Below are positions 23,113 to 35,540 of a DNA stretch of 64,000 nt, one piece after another (positions within the stretch are counted from its first letter, which is position 1; each line of letters opens with the position of its first letter). The stretch comes from Cunninghamia lanceolata. Taxonomy: Eukaryota; Streptophyta; Pinopsida; Cupressales; Cupressaceae. The stretch covers positions 248,001 through 312,000 of the forward strand of contig BSBN01001343.1 of NCBI GenBank assembly GCA_027924645.1. Reading direction: 5' to 3'. The translations under genes and the position numbers were made by a program. The notes beneath the pieces are model-generated. The model made no database searches. It was not told the DNA's origin and saw nothing but the letters and a program-made list of their open reading frames with translations.

Positions 23113-25894
23113 TGATGGAGTCAGGTTGTCATTGATGTCAAAAAGATGTTCTTTCAGGTTGTCATAGATGTTGGGATTGATCTTCATATCAGGACATCAA
23201 TATCATCAAGTCAGGAGTTATGAAGAATAATTTTAGTTCATGTTTTGATAAGATCATCATCATGTGCAGGGATGATATTGGTAAACATTTGAGTAGGAGA
23301 CATCATCTCATGTGTTCTTTCTATTACAGCTTGTTCAGTATGGTAAAGTGTTGTATCATTCAGATTGAGCTACATCAGGATGTCAGTGATGTGTTTGAGG
23401 ATGTTGATCATACAGGAGCTCAAATGGGTTACATGCATGTTCATATTTATGCAGATTGATCATGTTGATGTTACATTTGATCTTGGCTTGACAAAGTTCA
23501 CTTGCTTCAGTTTTACAAGACCAGTGCAGATAAGGTATTTATGTTGGAGGGTTCACTTTGTGTGTAGTACTTGATCAAGTCTTTATAATCATGAGAGGGC
23601 TTGTTTCATTCTCAAGGTTACATTATAAAGTAGTATTGATTGCAAGAGATGATCAATCATTTCACAGAGATATGTTTTTGGAGATCATTTGAGGTTTTCA
23701 ATTGTCTAAGTTTTTATTTTGATGGAGGTAATCTCAAGAGCTTAAATCGTATATGTTGAAGTATTAAATCTTTTTGCTCATGGCTCAAAAGAGTTTATCT
23801 TTTCAAGGGTGCCTTGAATTTGATGTTTAGATAATGTGTACTGATATCAATATTGCATCAGACATGCTCGAGGGTAAGGTGATCAGTTTGATGTGGTGTT
23901 TTTGACATTGCAATAAGGATGACTAAAGAGGTATTATCAACTCTAAATCATTATTTATTTCTAAGTCTCTAAACCTATCATACACTTTTAAATCTATTTG
24001 GGAGGTGACTTATTATAGTGGGTTTACAACTTAATTATTACCGCTTGGAGGGTCCTCAAATCATGGTATCAACCGGCCCCATCTTTCTTTTCACTGGATG
24101 CATTGGTTATGGTCTTTGGGCGGGCTTTCAAGGTTTTTTAAATTTAAAACTATCACCGCCAAATGTGGAGTGGGCACGGGTGATAAAGTCTATAAAGTTT
24201 TTTTTTAGTTTTAAAAAGGAAGACTATTGAATAGGTGGAGCCCGATGTCTAAGGTGAAACCGGTCGACAAAATAGAATTTGGTGGAGCATTAAAAGGTTG
24301 TAAAAAGTATAAACTTTATGCATTTAGAATGTTTCTTATAAGAAACATTAGTTGCTTGAATAGGTATGTCCCTATTCATATGTAGTTTTTGGAGCCTATT
24401 TTTCATGAAGTTTTTTTTTACAAGGCATCGGTTATTTTGGTTCACACTTTATGAAGAATTTTTTTTTAGAAACTCTTTTTCACCTAGAGAGTTTTTTTTT
24501 TGGAGATTAAAAGGAAAGAAGAGATTTTCTTTTTGAGATAGATATATTGTCATTGAAGTTTTTTTTCAGAGAAGAGATTTTTGTATGAAGAATATGAAGA
24601 GTCTTGTTTAAAGAAAATGAAAATTTTATCAGAGATTTTTTCAAGGAAGATAAAAGATTTGTGGAGATAAAGATTTTATTGTCAAGGAAGATAAAAGATT
24701 TATTGAAGAGTTTGAATGCAGGAATTTACAGAGGAGGAGATTGAAATGAAAAGTCATATACAATGTTTTTGCAGGAATATTGTATGTATTGTTTTTGTGT
24801 GTTTCAATATACAGGATTGAAGAATATCTTGATAGGAATGGAATGTATTTTCTTTAAACGAATATGAAGAGACTTTTTTGAAGAAGATCAAGAGCAAATT
24901 GAAAAAATCTTATTTCAATTAAAGATTTTTCTTAATTAATGTTTAGATGATTTGTCTGTGCAGAGTAAGTGAAAGGTTTCAAAATTTTTGAAGAAGATTT
25001 ACATATTTTTGCAAGGGATAATTTGAGATGTCAGATAATATGAAAGGGTTCTAAAATGGACAGAGAAATAATATTTTTTATTACAAGAGATTGATTTTTG
25101 AAATAAGAAAAATTGCAGAGAGAAGGTGAAAAGTTTTTGTTTACAGATTCTTCATTGAGAGAAGATGAAAATGTTCATATAGAAGAGGAAAGGTGAAAAG
25201 ATATTCAACTTGTATAAAGTTGTTTTTCAGGTGCATTGATGGATGAATTAAGAAGGATAGAGATGAAAAATACAGTGTTGTGAAATGTTGTTGAAAATCA
25301 AGTAGTGTTGTTGAGAATCAAACAGTGTTGGTGTTGTAGAGTGGATCATGATACAGGATTGAAATATCTGAGTTTGTATATGATTTGGGAATGATCATTT
25401 GACAGACACATGAGAGAGAATAAAAGTTATGTATTGAAACAGAGAAACCCTCTGAATTTGTGTTTTCAGTTTGTTCTGTAATAGGGGTTGGTGCTCCTTG
25501 AAGCTGGTGCTTCTAAACAGTATGCCAGTGAGGCTTGTAGGTCAGTGAGACCTTAACATTTGTCAGTGAGAGACATATTGTAGCCAGTGAGGCTTCTTTG
25601 TAGCCAGTGAGGCATGTTTGATCAGTTAAGCCAGTGAGGCAGTTTAGAGTGGTTTTTCTACCCCTGGAGGGTTTTCTACTCATGCAATTCTTGTGTCATA
25701 ATCTTCTCTGTGTGTGTATGATTTACTTATGAAGTTTTGTTCTCTTTCTGTATTCACAGTCATGTGCATATGTATTTGACAGATCAATGCTATCTTTATC
25801 TCCTTGTGCTCTGAAAGTTAAAGTCTGTAAAAAGATTTAAGAATTCACACAACACTGATTCACCCCCCCTCTCAGTGTTGATTGTACTCCTACA
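23113..25894 (+). repeat. 2.78-kb LTR, 5' copy
   Basis: Nearly identical to 28635-31417. Contains long T-rich and GAAGA-rich stretches (24410-25250) and a GCCAGTGAGGC minisatellite near the 3' end. The short frames at 23220-23574 and 24018-24230 recur in the other LTR and are not convincing genes. Confidence 0.95.
25528..25640 (+). repeat. GCCAGTGAGGC minisatellite in LTR
   Basis: About six imperfect copies of a CAGTGAGGC/CAGTGAGA core at 10-35-bp spacing. The same array is present in the 3' LTR at about 31041-31165, so it predates the insertion. Confidence 0.8.
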
Positions 25895-25896
25895 AT

Positions 25897-25908
25897 TGGT
25901 ATCAGAGC
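25897..25908 (+). other. Primer binding site (perfect iMet type)
   Basis: TGGTATCAGAGC, two bases after the LTR end, is a perfect match to the usual plant initiator tRNA-Met complement. Confidence 0.9.
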
Positions 25909-25962
25909 CAGTTTCCCTTCTACAGCTTAATCAACTTGGGTAGGTCCTTTGTGTGGAGTTCA

Positions 25963-27381
25963 ATGGGTAAGTGCAGGAGAAATAAGAACATGAGAAATCT
26001 TAAGCATCATTCTGGTCAGAAGACACAAAAGATATTATCCATATCAAATTCAGATAAAGATGTTCTCCATGTTAAGTCTGATATTGTCTTAGAAGAAAAG
26101 GTTTCAGATGTTCCTCAGTTTGATGGTTCAAATTTTTCAGTTTGGTATGTTAGAATGCAAGTGTATTTATCCTCCTTAGGATATGATGTTTTAATGTCTG
26201 TTGAGAATGGTATTTCTGCAAATAACAAAGAGGTTCTTAAATGCAATCATATAGCCAAGAGGGTTATTTTATCTAGTTTATCTAATGATATTTCTTGTAA
26301 GGTTGTGCAGTGTGAAACAGCTCAGGATATCTGGAAAGAACTAATAAGAATTTATCAAGATAATGATAAAGAAGAGGACACTCTGGTGTGTGAGGAAAGT
26401 GGCAATGAAGGAGTTGAAGTTCAATCTCAATCAGATTTAGAAGAAGCTAGCATCACAAGTGATGATGATCAGGATTATGAGATTGATATGGAAGGTGAGC
26501 TCATTTGTGCCCTTGGTGAGATCAAAGAACTCAGAATGGAGAATAAAAGGTTAAAGTTGCAACTTCAAGAGGAAAAGGAATCCAAGATAAAAATTCTTTC
26601 AAATCTTCAAGATGTAGAAAAATAGATAATAGATTTGAAGACTCAAATTGCAGAAGTTAAGAAAATAAAAGAAGATGTAATTAATCAACTAAAAGCCAAA
26701 GAAGTTGATTGTGAAAAGTATGAATCTGAAATAATCTTTTTAAGAAAAGAGTTAGAAAAGGCTTCCTTTAAATTACACAAGAATCTGTTGTTTGAAAACA
26801 ATATTGAAGAAGGGGAGTGTTCAAAAGTCAGACAAACTCCCAGAAAGAAAATTGATCTTCATGCTAGTGCTCTTGAAGATAAAGAGAAGACAGAAACTGA
26901 AATAAATGTCAAATATGAAAAGCATAATTAAAGAAGAAGAAAAAATGCTCCTATTAGACAAGCATACATGTACAGGTATAATTATTCTTTTAATGGTCAT
27001 TGTTATGCTTGTAATCAATTTGGACACAAATCAGTTAATTGCAGAAGGAATACTGATATTGTTTGTTACAAGTGCAATAATATTGGACACATTCAAAGAA
27101 ACTGTAAAATGAATAGAATGTTTGATTCTACATGGAAGCATAACATAATTGCTCAGGAGATGTCAAAAAGGTATCAGTCATTTGGTTATAACATAGTTTG
27201 TTATAATTGCAATTCTTTTGGGCATAAGGCACAGTTTTGCAGGAATAAATGGAAGACATCTAGAGCAGACACCTTGAGCAAAGAAAAGAAAAGGTTTATA
27301 CAGGTTTGGAGAAGAAAACAAAGTCATGAGAAGGATCCTAATCTTGTGCATTTTGCACAAGTCATTTCATCTGTTGCATAA
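25963..27381 (+). pseudogene. Gag with coiled coil and three CCHC zinc knuckles
   Basis: One frame from ATG 25963 (MGKCRRNKN) to 27381, interrupted only by TAG at 26623-26625 and TAA at 26929-26931, about 472 codons. The order is a Copia-style gag domain (FDGSNFSVWYVRMQVYL at about 26118, TAQDIWKELIRIYQ at about 26315), an acidic linker, then a long Glu/Lys-rich coiled coil (26500-26800). Three intact CX2CX4HX4C knuckles follow at 27003-27240: CYACNQFGHKSVNC, CYKCNNIGHIQRNC, CYNCNSFGHKAQFC. The start was chosen because the frame upstream lies in the primer site. Two stops mean this copy is dead unless read through. Confidence 0.85.
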
Positions 27382-28634
27382 CAGATATCATGATGTGAGG
27401 GGGAGTTGTTCTTGTCTTGTCATTTTTCCCCAAGAAGCTAAAGGAGGAGTTCAATTGATGTTTATCAACTTAATGATCTTGTTTTGTTTAACTTGCTTAT
27501 CTGATAATGATATTGAGTTTCAGGATATGTCAGGTGTATGTTCATAATCAGTGACATGTCTACTGCATCATATTTGATATTTACATGATTAAGTTGACAT
27601 ATGCTTCAGTTAAGGTGTTTCTCAAGGAACTCTCATCTGCATTTGGTGTTACAAGAAGTACTTGATGGTTAAATTAATTCATGTTGATTGCAATATATAC
27701 CAGGATTGACATTGTTGCAAAGAGTTGTTGCAGAAAGAATTTGTTGATGCAGTTTGTTTGTTTGAATGACAAAGTCAAGAGGCAGTAGTTCTTATATAAT
27801 ACAGTATGTTTCAGATGTGGTTTTGTATCAGAATTGACAAGTGTCTTGTGCAGAATAGGAGGATTGTTTAGATGGTTTTCATTCTTTGTCATGACAGAAA
27901 AGGTGTCAGAATAGTTTAGTTGCAGGATGATAATTTGATGGTCATATCTGCTACCTTGGAGGATTGAGTTGTTACTATCATGGATGTCTTGGCAAGGTCT
28001 TCTCAAGAGTGGTCATCATGGTATCATAGCTTGTGAATTTTGTGATAAGTAGTCTTCATGTTGTTATCATCAGAATTTTGCAATATCATAGATGTTGAAG
28101 TGATTAAGATATCTCTGCATGGAATTCAAGTTTATATGAGTCATGCCACAGGAGTCAATTTTTATGCCTTCATAATCATACTTCAAATTGTGTTGATGAT
28201 TGAAGTGATTCCTTCAATCACATGTGATGTCATCAGGAGTGTGTAGTCTTCATCTTCATAAGTGATTTTGTTACAAGAAGTGCTATTGTGCAGAATATGG
28301 TATAGTCATTGGTATGCAGATGTGCAAGAACAAGAGCTTTCAGAATAACAACAAATTGTAAATATGTTTAGTGTTTGAAATTTTTAGAGGTTAGTAATAT
28401 CAAAGGTTTGAGTAAGTGATTTTTCAATTTCTTGGTTGGTATGAAAGATAACAAGGTCAGTGATAGTGTTTGTGATCCAAGAAACGTGTAAACAGTTGAT
28501 TGATATCTTTCTCATGATTTATATGAGTCATTTTTTTCTTAGGGGGAGATAATAGTCTTTGTCATCAATGTCAAAAAGGGGGAGAAAGAAAAATTGCATC
28601 AGGTGGTTTTGCCATCAATGACAAAGGGGGAGAT
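27382..28634 (+). other. Internal non-coding part of the gag-only element
   Basis: About 1.25 kb between gag and the 3' LTR without recognisable pol coding. Frames of 60-110 aa on both strands show no retroviral motif. It ends in purine-rich sequence with repeated AAAGGGGGAGA (28575-28634), suggesting a duplicated polypurine tract. Confidence 0.7.
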
Positions 28635-31417
28635 TGATGGACTCAGGTTGTCATTGATGTCAAAAAGATGTTCTTTCAGGTTGTCATAGATGTTGGGATT
28701 GATCTTCATATCAGGACATCAATATCATCAAGTCAGGAGTTATGAAGAATAATGTTAGTTCATGTTTTGATAAGATCATCATCATGTGCAGGGATGATAT
28801 TGGTAAACATTTGAGTAGGAGACATCATCTCATGTGTTCTTTCTATTACAGCTTGTTCAGTATGGTAAAGTGTTGTATCATTCAGATTGAGCTACATCAG
28901 GATGTCAGTGATGTGTTTGAGGATGTTGATCATACAGGAGCTCAAATGGGTTACATGCATGTTCATATTTACGCAGATTGATCATGTTGATGTTACATTT
29001 GATCTTGGCTTGACAAAGTTCACTTGCTTCAGTTTTACAAGACCAGTGCAGATAAGGTATTTATGTTGGAGGGTTCACTTTGTGTGTAGTACTTGATCAA
29101 GTATTTATAATCATGAGAGGGCTTGTTTCATTCTCAAGGTTACATTATAAAGTAGTATTGATTGCAAGAGATGATCAATCATTTCACAGAGATATGTTTT
29201 TGGAGATCATTTGAGGTTTTCAATTGTCTAAGTTTTTATTTTGATGGAGGTAATCTCAGGAGCTTAAATCGTATATGTTGAAGTATTAAATCTTTTTACT
29301 CATGGCTCAAAAGAGTTTATCTTTTCAAGGGTGCCTTGAATTTGATGTTTAGATAATGTGTACTTATATCAATATTGCATCAGACATGCTCGAGGGTAAG
29401 GTGATCAGTTTGATGTGGTGTTTTTGACATTGCAATAAGGATGACTAAAGAGGTATTATCAACTCTAAATCATTATTTATTTCTAAGTCTCTAAACCTGT
29501 CATACACTTTTAAATCTATTTGGGAGGTGACTTATTATAGCGGGTTTACAACTTAATTATTACCGCTTGGAGGGTCCTCAAATCATGGTATCAACTGGCC
29601 CCATCTTTCTTTTCACCAGATGCATTGGTTATGGTCTTTGGACGGGCTTTCAAGGTTTTTTAAATTTAAAACTATCACCGCCAAATGTGGAGCGGGCACG
29701 GGTGATAAAGTCTATAAAGTTTTTTTTAGTTTTAAAAAGGAAGACTATTGAATAGGTGGAGCCCGATGTCTAAGGTAAAACCGGTCGACAAAATAGAATT
29801 TGGTGGAGCATTAAAAGGTTGTAAAAAGTATAAACTTTATGCATTTAGAATGTTTCTTATAAGAAATATTAGTTGCTTGAATAGGTAAGTCCTTATTCAT
29901 ATGTAGTTTTTGGAGCCTATTTTTCATGAAGTTTTTTTTTACAAGGCATCGGTTATTTTGGTTCACACTTTATGAAGAATTTTTTTTTAGAAACTCTTTT
30001 TCACCTAGAGAGTTTTTTTTTTTGGAGATTAAAAGGAAAGAAGAGATTTTCTTTTTGAGATAGATATATTGTCATTGAAGTTTTTTTTCAGAGAAGAGAT
30101 TTTTGTATGAAGAATATGAAGAGTCTTGTTTAAAGAAAATGAAAATTTTATCAGAGATTTTTTTCAAGGAAGATAAAAGATTTGTGGAGATAAAGATTTT
30201 ATTGTCAAGGAAGATAAAAGATTTATTGAAGAGTTTGAATGCAGGAATTTACAGAGGAGGATATTGAAATGAAAAGTCATATACAATATTTTTGCAGGAA
30301 TATTGTATGTATGGTTTTTGTGTGTTTCAATATGCAGGATTGAAGAATATCTTGATAGGAATGGAATGTATTTTCTTTAAACGAATATGAAGAGACTTTT
30401 TTGAAGAAGATCAAGAGCAAATTGAAAAAATCTTATTTCAATTAAAGATTTTTCTTAATTAATGTTTAGATGATTTGTCTGTGCAGAGCAAGTGAAAGGT
30501 TTCGAAATTTTTGAAGAAGATTTACATATTTTTGCCAGGGATAATTTGAGATGTCAGATAATATGAAAGGGTTCTAAAATGGACAGAGAAATAATATTTT
30601 TTATTACAAGAGATTGATTTTTGAAATAAGAAAAATTGCAGAGAGAAGGTGAAAAGTTTTTGTTTGCAGATTCTTCATTGAGAGAAGATGAAAATGTTCA
30701 TATAGAAGAGGAAAGGTGAAAAGATATTCAACTTGTATAAAGTTGTTTTTCAGGTGCATTGATGGATGAATTAAGAAGGATAGAGATTAAAAATACAATG
30801 TTGTGAAATGTTGTTGAAAATCAAGCAGTGTTGTTGAGAATCAAACAGTGTTGGTGTTGTAGAGTGGATCATGATACAGGATTGAAATATCTGAGTTTGT
30901 ATATGATTTGGGAATGATCATTTGACAGACACATGAGAGAGAATAAAAGTTATGTATTGAAATAGTGAAACCCTCTAAATTTGTGTTTTCAGTTTGTTCT
31001 GTAATAGGGGTTGGTGCTCCTTGAAGCTGGTGCTTCTAAACAGTATGCCAGTGAGGCTTGTAGGTTAGTGAGACCTTAACATTTGTCAGTGAGAGACATA
31101 TTGTAGCCAGTGAGGCTTCTTTGTAGCCAGTGAGGCATGTTTGATCAGTTAAGCCAGTGAGGCAGTTTAGAGTGGTTTTTCTACCCCTGGAGGGTTTTCC
31201 ACTCATGCAATTCTTGTGTCATAATCTTCTCTGTGTGTGTATGATTTACTTATGAAGTTTTGTTCTCTTTCTGTATTCACAGTCATGTGCATATGTATTT
31301 GACAGATCAATGCTATCTTTATCTCCTTGTGCTCTAAAAGTTAAAGTGTGTAAAAAGATTTAAGAATTCACACAACATTGATTCACCCCCCCTCTCAGTG
31401 TTGATTGTACTCCTACA
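28635..31417 (+). repeat. 2.78-kb LTR, 3' copy
   Basis: Same ends as the 5' copy and followed by TSD TCCAT. Most differences are single transitions. Confidence 0.95.
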
Positions 31418-33100
31418 TCCATATCATGTCTCATCTGATCCATCTCTTAGGTCCATTAGGGTTTACCCTGAACTACGTTACCTCTGCATTGTCACGTAGG
31501 CAAGGCCATTATCAATGCACCCCCGAGGCTCCGCTATCCATATCCATACCATATCCAATTGCAAGTCTATCCTTAATCCATACCATATCAAATTGCAAGT
31601 CTATCCTTAATCCATGCCAATCAAGTCAAGTCAATCTTGTCAAATGATCTGATCACAATCAGTGGTCTTGATCCTTGTCCGGTCGTAAACCATATCAATC
31701 AGTCATAACTATCCTTCGTGTTGCTCTAGGGATACATCACTCCTAGCCATGACAACACTGTCGTATATCGTTATCATATGTCTTAGACAGGATGTCGCAT
31801 TGTCGAAACCAGACCCGGAGTCTTATACGACATACTTCATTCTTGAAACTGGACATCATCAATCTATATCATGGGTTTACTGCTTGACAGGGGCAATACC
31901 TTGTTTGTGCCTGCATCATTTGTGCATACTTGCTGACTTGCTTGTGTGTGTCATCTTTTTATCTTGCATTCCATATCATTCATCCATTTCTTATCCACTA
32001 AAATCAAAAAATTGAAAAAACATCAAAAAAATCAAAAATCCAAAAACATCACAAATATAAAAAAATACCAAAACAATAAAAAAACACAAAATTCCAAAAA
32101 TAATTTGTTCATCATCACATCTGTCATCAATAAGCTTACACCAGATACAAGCATCGCATTACTTATCGAAGCTTTGTCCTTAATCAAAAGTCATCAGCTA
32201 TCAAATCAACATCAATCGCAACTTATCACTATCGTATCTTGAGCGAATCTTACATCAGCAAAACATGATCCAATCATCAATTGATTCTTGCCTTAGGATA
32301 TATCATTCCTACGATAGGCAGAATCTATCCAATCATCACTTGATCCCTGCCTTAGGATATATCTTTCCTACGATAGGCAGAATCTATCACATCATTATCT
32401 ATCTTGGCAAAAGATACAATGGTCACTTGTTTGGTTCGTTGGTCTTTTAGTTTTTGATTTTTATCTTTTGTTCTATTCGACGATTACATCAAAGCTACCT
32501 TGATCTTACTATATCATGGTATGTGGCGAAAACATCTAGAATGGGGCATAGTCTTTCTTTTGTATGCTGTGCTTGTGGTTTGGTCTCATTACTCCAAGCT
32601 AGTATTCATATCTTGATTGATCATAGGGTCAGTTCTAGCATATTGATCTCCTTGTGCATCTAAGGTTAATCATACCTTCTATGTACTAAGGGCTTATGCT
32701 ATGAGTCCCCTTCCCTCCTCTTGACAAGGTTGTACTATCTTGGGCATGCATGGGATCATCCCTTTGTCTACGTGTCTAGTCCATGCAAATATCAGATAAA
32801 CATCATCACCCTGGTCTGCTATACCTTGGTGAACATATCCACTTTGCTATATCAAACCTAGGATATCTCAAAATCAGTTTCAGCACAATGCTCATCTACC
32901 AATCTGTCCCATCCATTTCGAGAGCACAACTGTGTTCTCGTAACCCACCTATCCTCTCGAGGGGGCATCACCCTTACCAATTATCCCCAAGCCCTATTCT
33001 TCCAAACCAAAATCTTTTTTTCTATCCAATCCATCTCTATGTTTTAACTTCTTTGAAATGATGTTGCTTAGCCACAACACCATCTCAAAGAGGGGCAAAA

Positions 33101-34045
33101 TGTAGACACCTAAAATTAGACTACTCTATAGACTGATTTTCTCTACCTCGCACTAATCTACTCCCCCAATCTGCATATCCCTGGTGATCAATTAATTCAC
33201 CTAATTAGCCCATTTAACCTTACAACCCTAATCCCTATCAATTGAATGAATATTCTTAATATTCATTTAATTGATTTATCCATTTCCCTAAATCTCTATT
33301 AATCCTGATTATCTGATTAATCATGCTTAAGTTAATTAAGAAAACACTTAATTAACCTTGTCCCCCACTCATCCACTAACCTGAATATAATATTTAGATG
33401 TCTCCCACTCACTCCCAATCAACTGAATTTAATATTCAGATGTCTCCCACTCACTCCCACTCACTGAATTTAATATTCAAATGTTTCCCACTCACTAAAT
33501 TTAATATTCAGTTGTCCCCCATTATCCTTCACTCTCCCCAAAGATGAATTATTTATTCATCCACTCCTCCACTCTTCCCAAAATGGGAATATTTAATTCA
33601 TCCACTAAGGAATAAAAGAATCACTTTTATTCCTAGCCCTTGATCTTGTCAATTGAATCCTCACCATTGATCCTCATCTCCAAAATCCTATAAATAGGAC
33701 CCCTCTCTAAGCCATTAGGGAGACCATTCCATGCACCAAATCTCTGCCCAAATCTCTCTAGAGAGACCTCTAAGATACACCAAACCTCTGTCCAAATCTC
33801 TCCAAGAGACCACTTCAAAGTACCAAACCTCTGTCCAAATCTTGGCCCAATCTTATCCAATCAATCATCTAATCTCATCTACATTGTGTTGTGAGCATTT
33901 GAGCAATCCACATTTACACATGAATCAGGGAGCTCTATTGGGTGCAAGCTCCTTCCCGCATAGATTTATGAGGTCTTCATGAAGGTATAATCGTTTGTTT
34001 ATGGAATAGATTAGTTATTATCTTCAGTTGATTTCATTGATCACA
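33101..34045 (+). repeat. LTR of the middle element, 3' copy (945 bp)
   Basis: Differs from the 5' copy by scattered substitutions (about 2-3% by eye) and a 12-bp deletion near 33927. Frames at 33633-33860 and 33731-33982 lie in the LTR and look non-genic. Confidence 0.95.
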
Positions 34046-34050
34046 GTACT

Positions 34051-34790
34051 AAGTTTTCATTAGATATTTGTCCAAAGAATGAGGATGATTTAGAGGATAT
34101 GTCTAATGTTCCATATGCTAGTATTGTAGGTAGTTTGATGTATGCATTGGTTTGCACTAGACTAGATGTTGCCCAAGTAGTGGGAGTTTTCAGAAGATTT
34201 ATGTCTAACCCTGGTAGACAACATTGGAATTATGCGAAGAGGGTGTTTAGATATCTTGTAGGCACTCCTAATTACTATTTAGTTTATTTGGGTACTGACA
34301 GTGTTGACAAAATTTTGGACATACAGAGATTTGTTGATGCAGATTGGGCAGGTGACTTGGATAGTTGAAGGTCCACTAGTGGCTATCTGTTTATTTTGTT
34401 TGGTGGAGTAGTGAGTTGGATGAGCAAAAGGTAGCCCATGGTTGTTTTGTCCACCACCAAAGTAGAGTATATGGCTATTACTCATGTCTCTAAGGAGGTA
34501 GTTTGGTTGAGGAGGTTGTGTATAGGTATTAGTTTTGATTGTTCGATCATTCAGATTGGTTGTGATATCCAGAGTACTATTTGTTTGGCCAAGCATCCTA
34601 TGTATCATGCTCAAACTAAGCATGTTGATGTATAGTATCACTTTATTTGAGAAATGGTTTCAAATGGATAGATTGAGCTAAAGAAGGTAGACAATCAGGA
34701 GAATGTTGCAGATGCTTTGACTAAGCCTGTGAGCACAGAGAAATTTGTTTGGTGCAGAGAGGCCATGGACCTTGCTTCTAGTACCTAATT
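34051..34790 (+). pseudogene. Copia RT end and RNase H, 3' of the nested insertion
   Basis: 34051-34368 resumes RT immediately after the duplicated GTACT (YASIVGSLMYALVCTRLD) and reaches the first RNase H Asp (FVDADWAGDLDS). A TGA follows at about 34366. 34438-34635 continues RNase H (VLSTTKVEYMAITHVSKEV), and the end ELKKVDNQENVADALTK is at about 34676-34727. Several stops are present. Confidence 0.9.
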
Positions 34791-34842
34791 ATTTTATAGT
34801 TTTCCTATGGGTATTTACAATGTATGATGTCAAGTGGGAGAA

Positions 34843-35535
34843 TGTTAGGATTAAGGTGCCATCAACCTTCTAAATCCTATGTAATTAATTACTCCTAATA
34901 TTGTTTGTAAATCACCCATAAGGGATGAGAAGTTTCACCAGTAGTGGTATTGTTTCAGCTACATGTTTATATCTAGTCCTTGACACTAATTTATCTATGA
35001 TGGGGGATTGTAGGGGGGTCTAGGGGGATCATCCCCTCAAAGGGGGGTCCGAGGGCCATGTACCCCGATGAGGGTTCGAGGGCAACACCCCAAAAACCAC
35101 ATTTTATTTATATTTTATCATTGTGAATCTAGGTCATTCGTCATTAAGTCACAGATCTGACAGTTGATATTTTGTCGATTATCTTGCCCTAAAAGGCAAC
35201 CCCCTTTCATAAAGATATTGTACTACATTTTTAGCACATTTGAGAGTAACAGGTGTTGCTGGGTTGAAGACTGAAGGAGAGAGGAAGTGCATGTATTGTA
35301 ATCTTATATTTGAAGATAATACAACTTGGAGCCCCTTTTCTTGGTGGAGTTTTTTACCTGAAATGGTTTTCTCCATGTTACCTACTGTGTTATGTGCTCA
35401 ATTTTTTATGCATGTTATTTCTGTGTAATGGGTTTTATTTTCTATTGCAATCTCCATTGATTCTACATTGTTTAGAGGGCATATTAAGGTTTGAATCAGA
35501 TTTTTGTTGTGTGGGTGGCACCTTCATTTCTAACA
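34843..35535 (+). repeat. Copia 3' LTR (693 bp) with GC-rich insertion
   Basis: Begins TGTTAGGATT after the polypurine tract at about 34829-34842 and ends TTCTAACA, followed by TSD TGGAT. It is longer than the 5' LTR because of about 95 extra bp (about 34997-35095) rich in G and C runs. Other differences are scattered substitutions. Confidence 0.95.
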
Positions 35536-35540
35536 TGGAT

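Larger units (their letters stand above)
23113..31417 (+). mobile_element. Gag-only LTR retrotransposon (TR-GAG type), inner level of nest, TSD TCCAT
   Basis: LTRs at 23113-25894 and 28635-31417 (2782 and 2783 bp) begin TGATGGA or TGATGGAC and end CTCCTACA. They are flanked by TCCAT (23108-23112 and 31418-31422). Primer site TGGTATCAGAGC is at 25897-25908 and a purine tract at about 28622-28634. The interior is only 2.74 kb and encodes gag but no protease, integrase, RT or RNase H, matching the described TR-GAG class. Low LTR divergence (about 1-2% by eye) makes it the youngest insertion of the nest. Confidence 0.9.
17666..34045 (+). mobile_element. Non-autonomous Gypsy-like LTR element (LARD-type), middle of nest, TSD GTACT
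   Basis: LTRs 17666-18622 and 33101-34045 start TGTAGACACC and end TGATCACA, flanked by GTACT (17661-17665 and 34046-34050). A polypurine tract (33087-33100) precedes the 3' LTR. The interior without the nested element is about 6.2 kb. It has one long low-complexity frame (19927-22313) and no recognisable protease, RT or integrase. Stretches 18623-19926, 22314-23112 and 31423-33100 contain no gene that I can see, only AT-rich leader and an A-rich tract at 32008-32100. It probably moved using enzymes from a relative. Confidence 0.9.
13708..35535 (+). mobile_element. Copia LTR retrotransposon, outer level of nest (TSD TGGAT)
   Basis: LTRs at 13708-14307 and 34843-35535, flanked by the direct repeat TGGAT (13703-13707 and 35536-35540). 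A primer site TGGTATTAGAGC follows the 5' LTR and a polypurine tract precedes the 3' LTR. Coding order gag, protease, integrase, RT, RNase H identifies Copia, and the gag style suggests the Tork/TNT1 group. A 16.4-kb Gypsy-like element splits RT from RNase H. All coding parts carry stops, so it is dead. Confidence 0.95.

Noticed and set aside
23220..23574. Pair of 70-80-aa frames repeated at 28742-29096 as a possible duplicated gene
   Set aside because: Both lie at the same place in the two LTRs, so the repetition is due to the LTR pair; no domain seen.
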